Positions 5,916-6,118 of a stretch of 6,118 nt of DNA are shown here, piece by piece. The stretch comes from an uncultured Prevotellaceae bacterium. Its GTDB lineage: Bacteria > Bacteroidota > Bacteroidia > Bacteroidales > Muribaculaceae. The notes under the pieces are model-generated. The model saw only the letters and a list, made by a program, of their open reading frames with translations, was not told the DNA's origin and made no database searches. The DNA lies in assembly GCA_945983195.1 (NCBI GenBank), contig CAMFSS010000144.1, forward strand, positions 1 through 6,118, read 5' to 3'. Numbering within the stretch: the first letter of the stretch is position 1; the number at the start of each line of letters is the position of its first letter. A program made the position numbers and the translations under genes.

Positions 5916-6118
5916 ATGACAAAGATTACAAAGGAGCAATATGAATTGGCTTTGGACCGCATTGAGGAGTTATTGCCACTTGTGGGTGACGACACTCATG
6001 CTAACGACCGCAATGCAGTGGAGTTGTCGCTGATGTCGGATATCGTCATTGAATATGAAAAGGTTCATTTTCCTATCGAAAAGCCTACTATTGCTGAATT
6101 GATCGCTCTTGCCTTGGA
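5916..6118 (+). CDS. higA: HigA-family antitoxin, N-terminal part (cut by window end)
   Basis: The gene starts at ATG 5916, 13 bases after the toxin's stop, and 67 complete codons are present before the window ends. The visible part reads MTKITKEQYELALDRIEELL, then DRNAVELSLMSDIVIEYEKV at about 31-50 and HFPIEKPTIAELIALAL. This is the N-terminal region of the COG5499-type HigA antitoxins that pair with HigB in Bacteroidales. The helix-turn-helix domain, which in the family begins right after this point, lies outside the window, so DNA binding cannot be confirmed here. By family knowledge the protein neutralises HigB and represses the shared promoter. It is almost certainly co-transcribed with higB. 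Confidence 0.9.
   Translation, partial: MTKITKEQYELALDRIEELLPLVGDDTHANDRNAVELSLMSDIVIEYEKVHFPIEKPTIAELIALAL

Overview
The window looks like chromosomal DNA from a Bacteroidales bacterium, probably a gut member such as Muribaculaceae or Prevotellaceae; the genus cannot be settled from sequence alone. The reasons are the C-terminus of a SusD/RagB-type nutrient-binding lipoprotein, which is a Bacteroidota hallmark, promoter elements of the Bacteroidota type (TAnnTTTG at -7, TTTG/TTG near -33), the absence of clear Shine-Dalgarno sequences before the genes, and family members that resemble Bacteroidales proteins throughout.

Layout. Positions 1-243 hold the last 80 residues of a SusD-like outer-membrane lipoprotein, followed by two hairpins that look like tandem terminators. 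A 329-base gap then carries the promoter of an AraC-family transcription regulator (573-1487, +). The regulator ends in a 13-bp stem terminator that separates it from a convergent membrane acyltransferase (1559-2719, -). A 299-base divergent intergenic region holds the acyltransferase promoter and the candidate promoter, palindrome and leader hairpin of a secreted family 3 glycoside hydrolase (3019-5373, +). That gene ends in a 17-bp perfect hairpin. The last part, 5374-6118, is visibly more A/T-rich: a repeat-rich leader, then a HigB-type toxin (5603-5902) and the start of its HigA-type antitoxin (5916 to the window end).

How the parts relate. The SusD-like protein, the AraC regulator and the secreted beta-glycosidase are the kinds of parts found in polysaccharide utilisation loci: oligosaccharide capture at the outer membrane, sugar-responsive transcription, and periplasmic release of terminal glucose-like sugars. 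However, each gene here has its own promoter and terminator, and the acyltransferase lies on the other strand. This is a neighbourhood of separate transcription units, and a single shared substrate is inference only. The higBA pair is an independent toxin-antitoxin module, probably acquired separately judging by its base composition.

I found no convincing new multi-gene system. The items most worth a second look are the interleaved direct and inverted repeats just upstream of higB, a possible small RNA unit at about 336-413 on the minus strand, and the palindrome and hairpin in the leader of the glycosidase gene.
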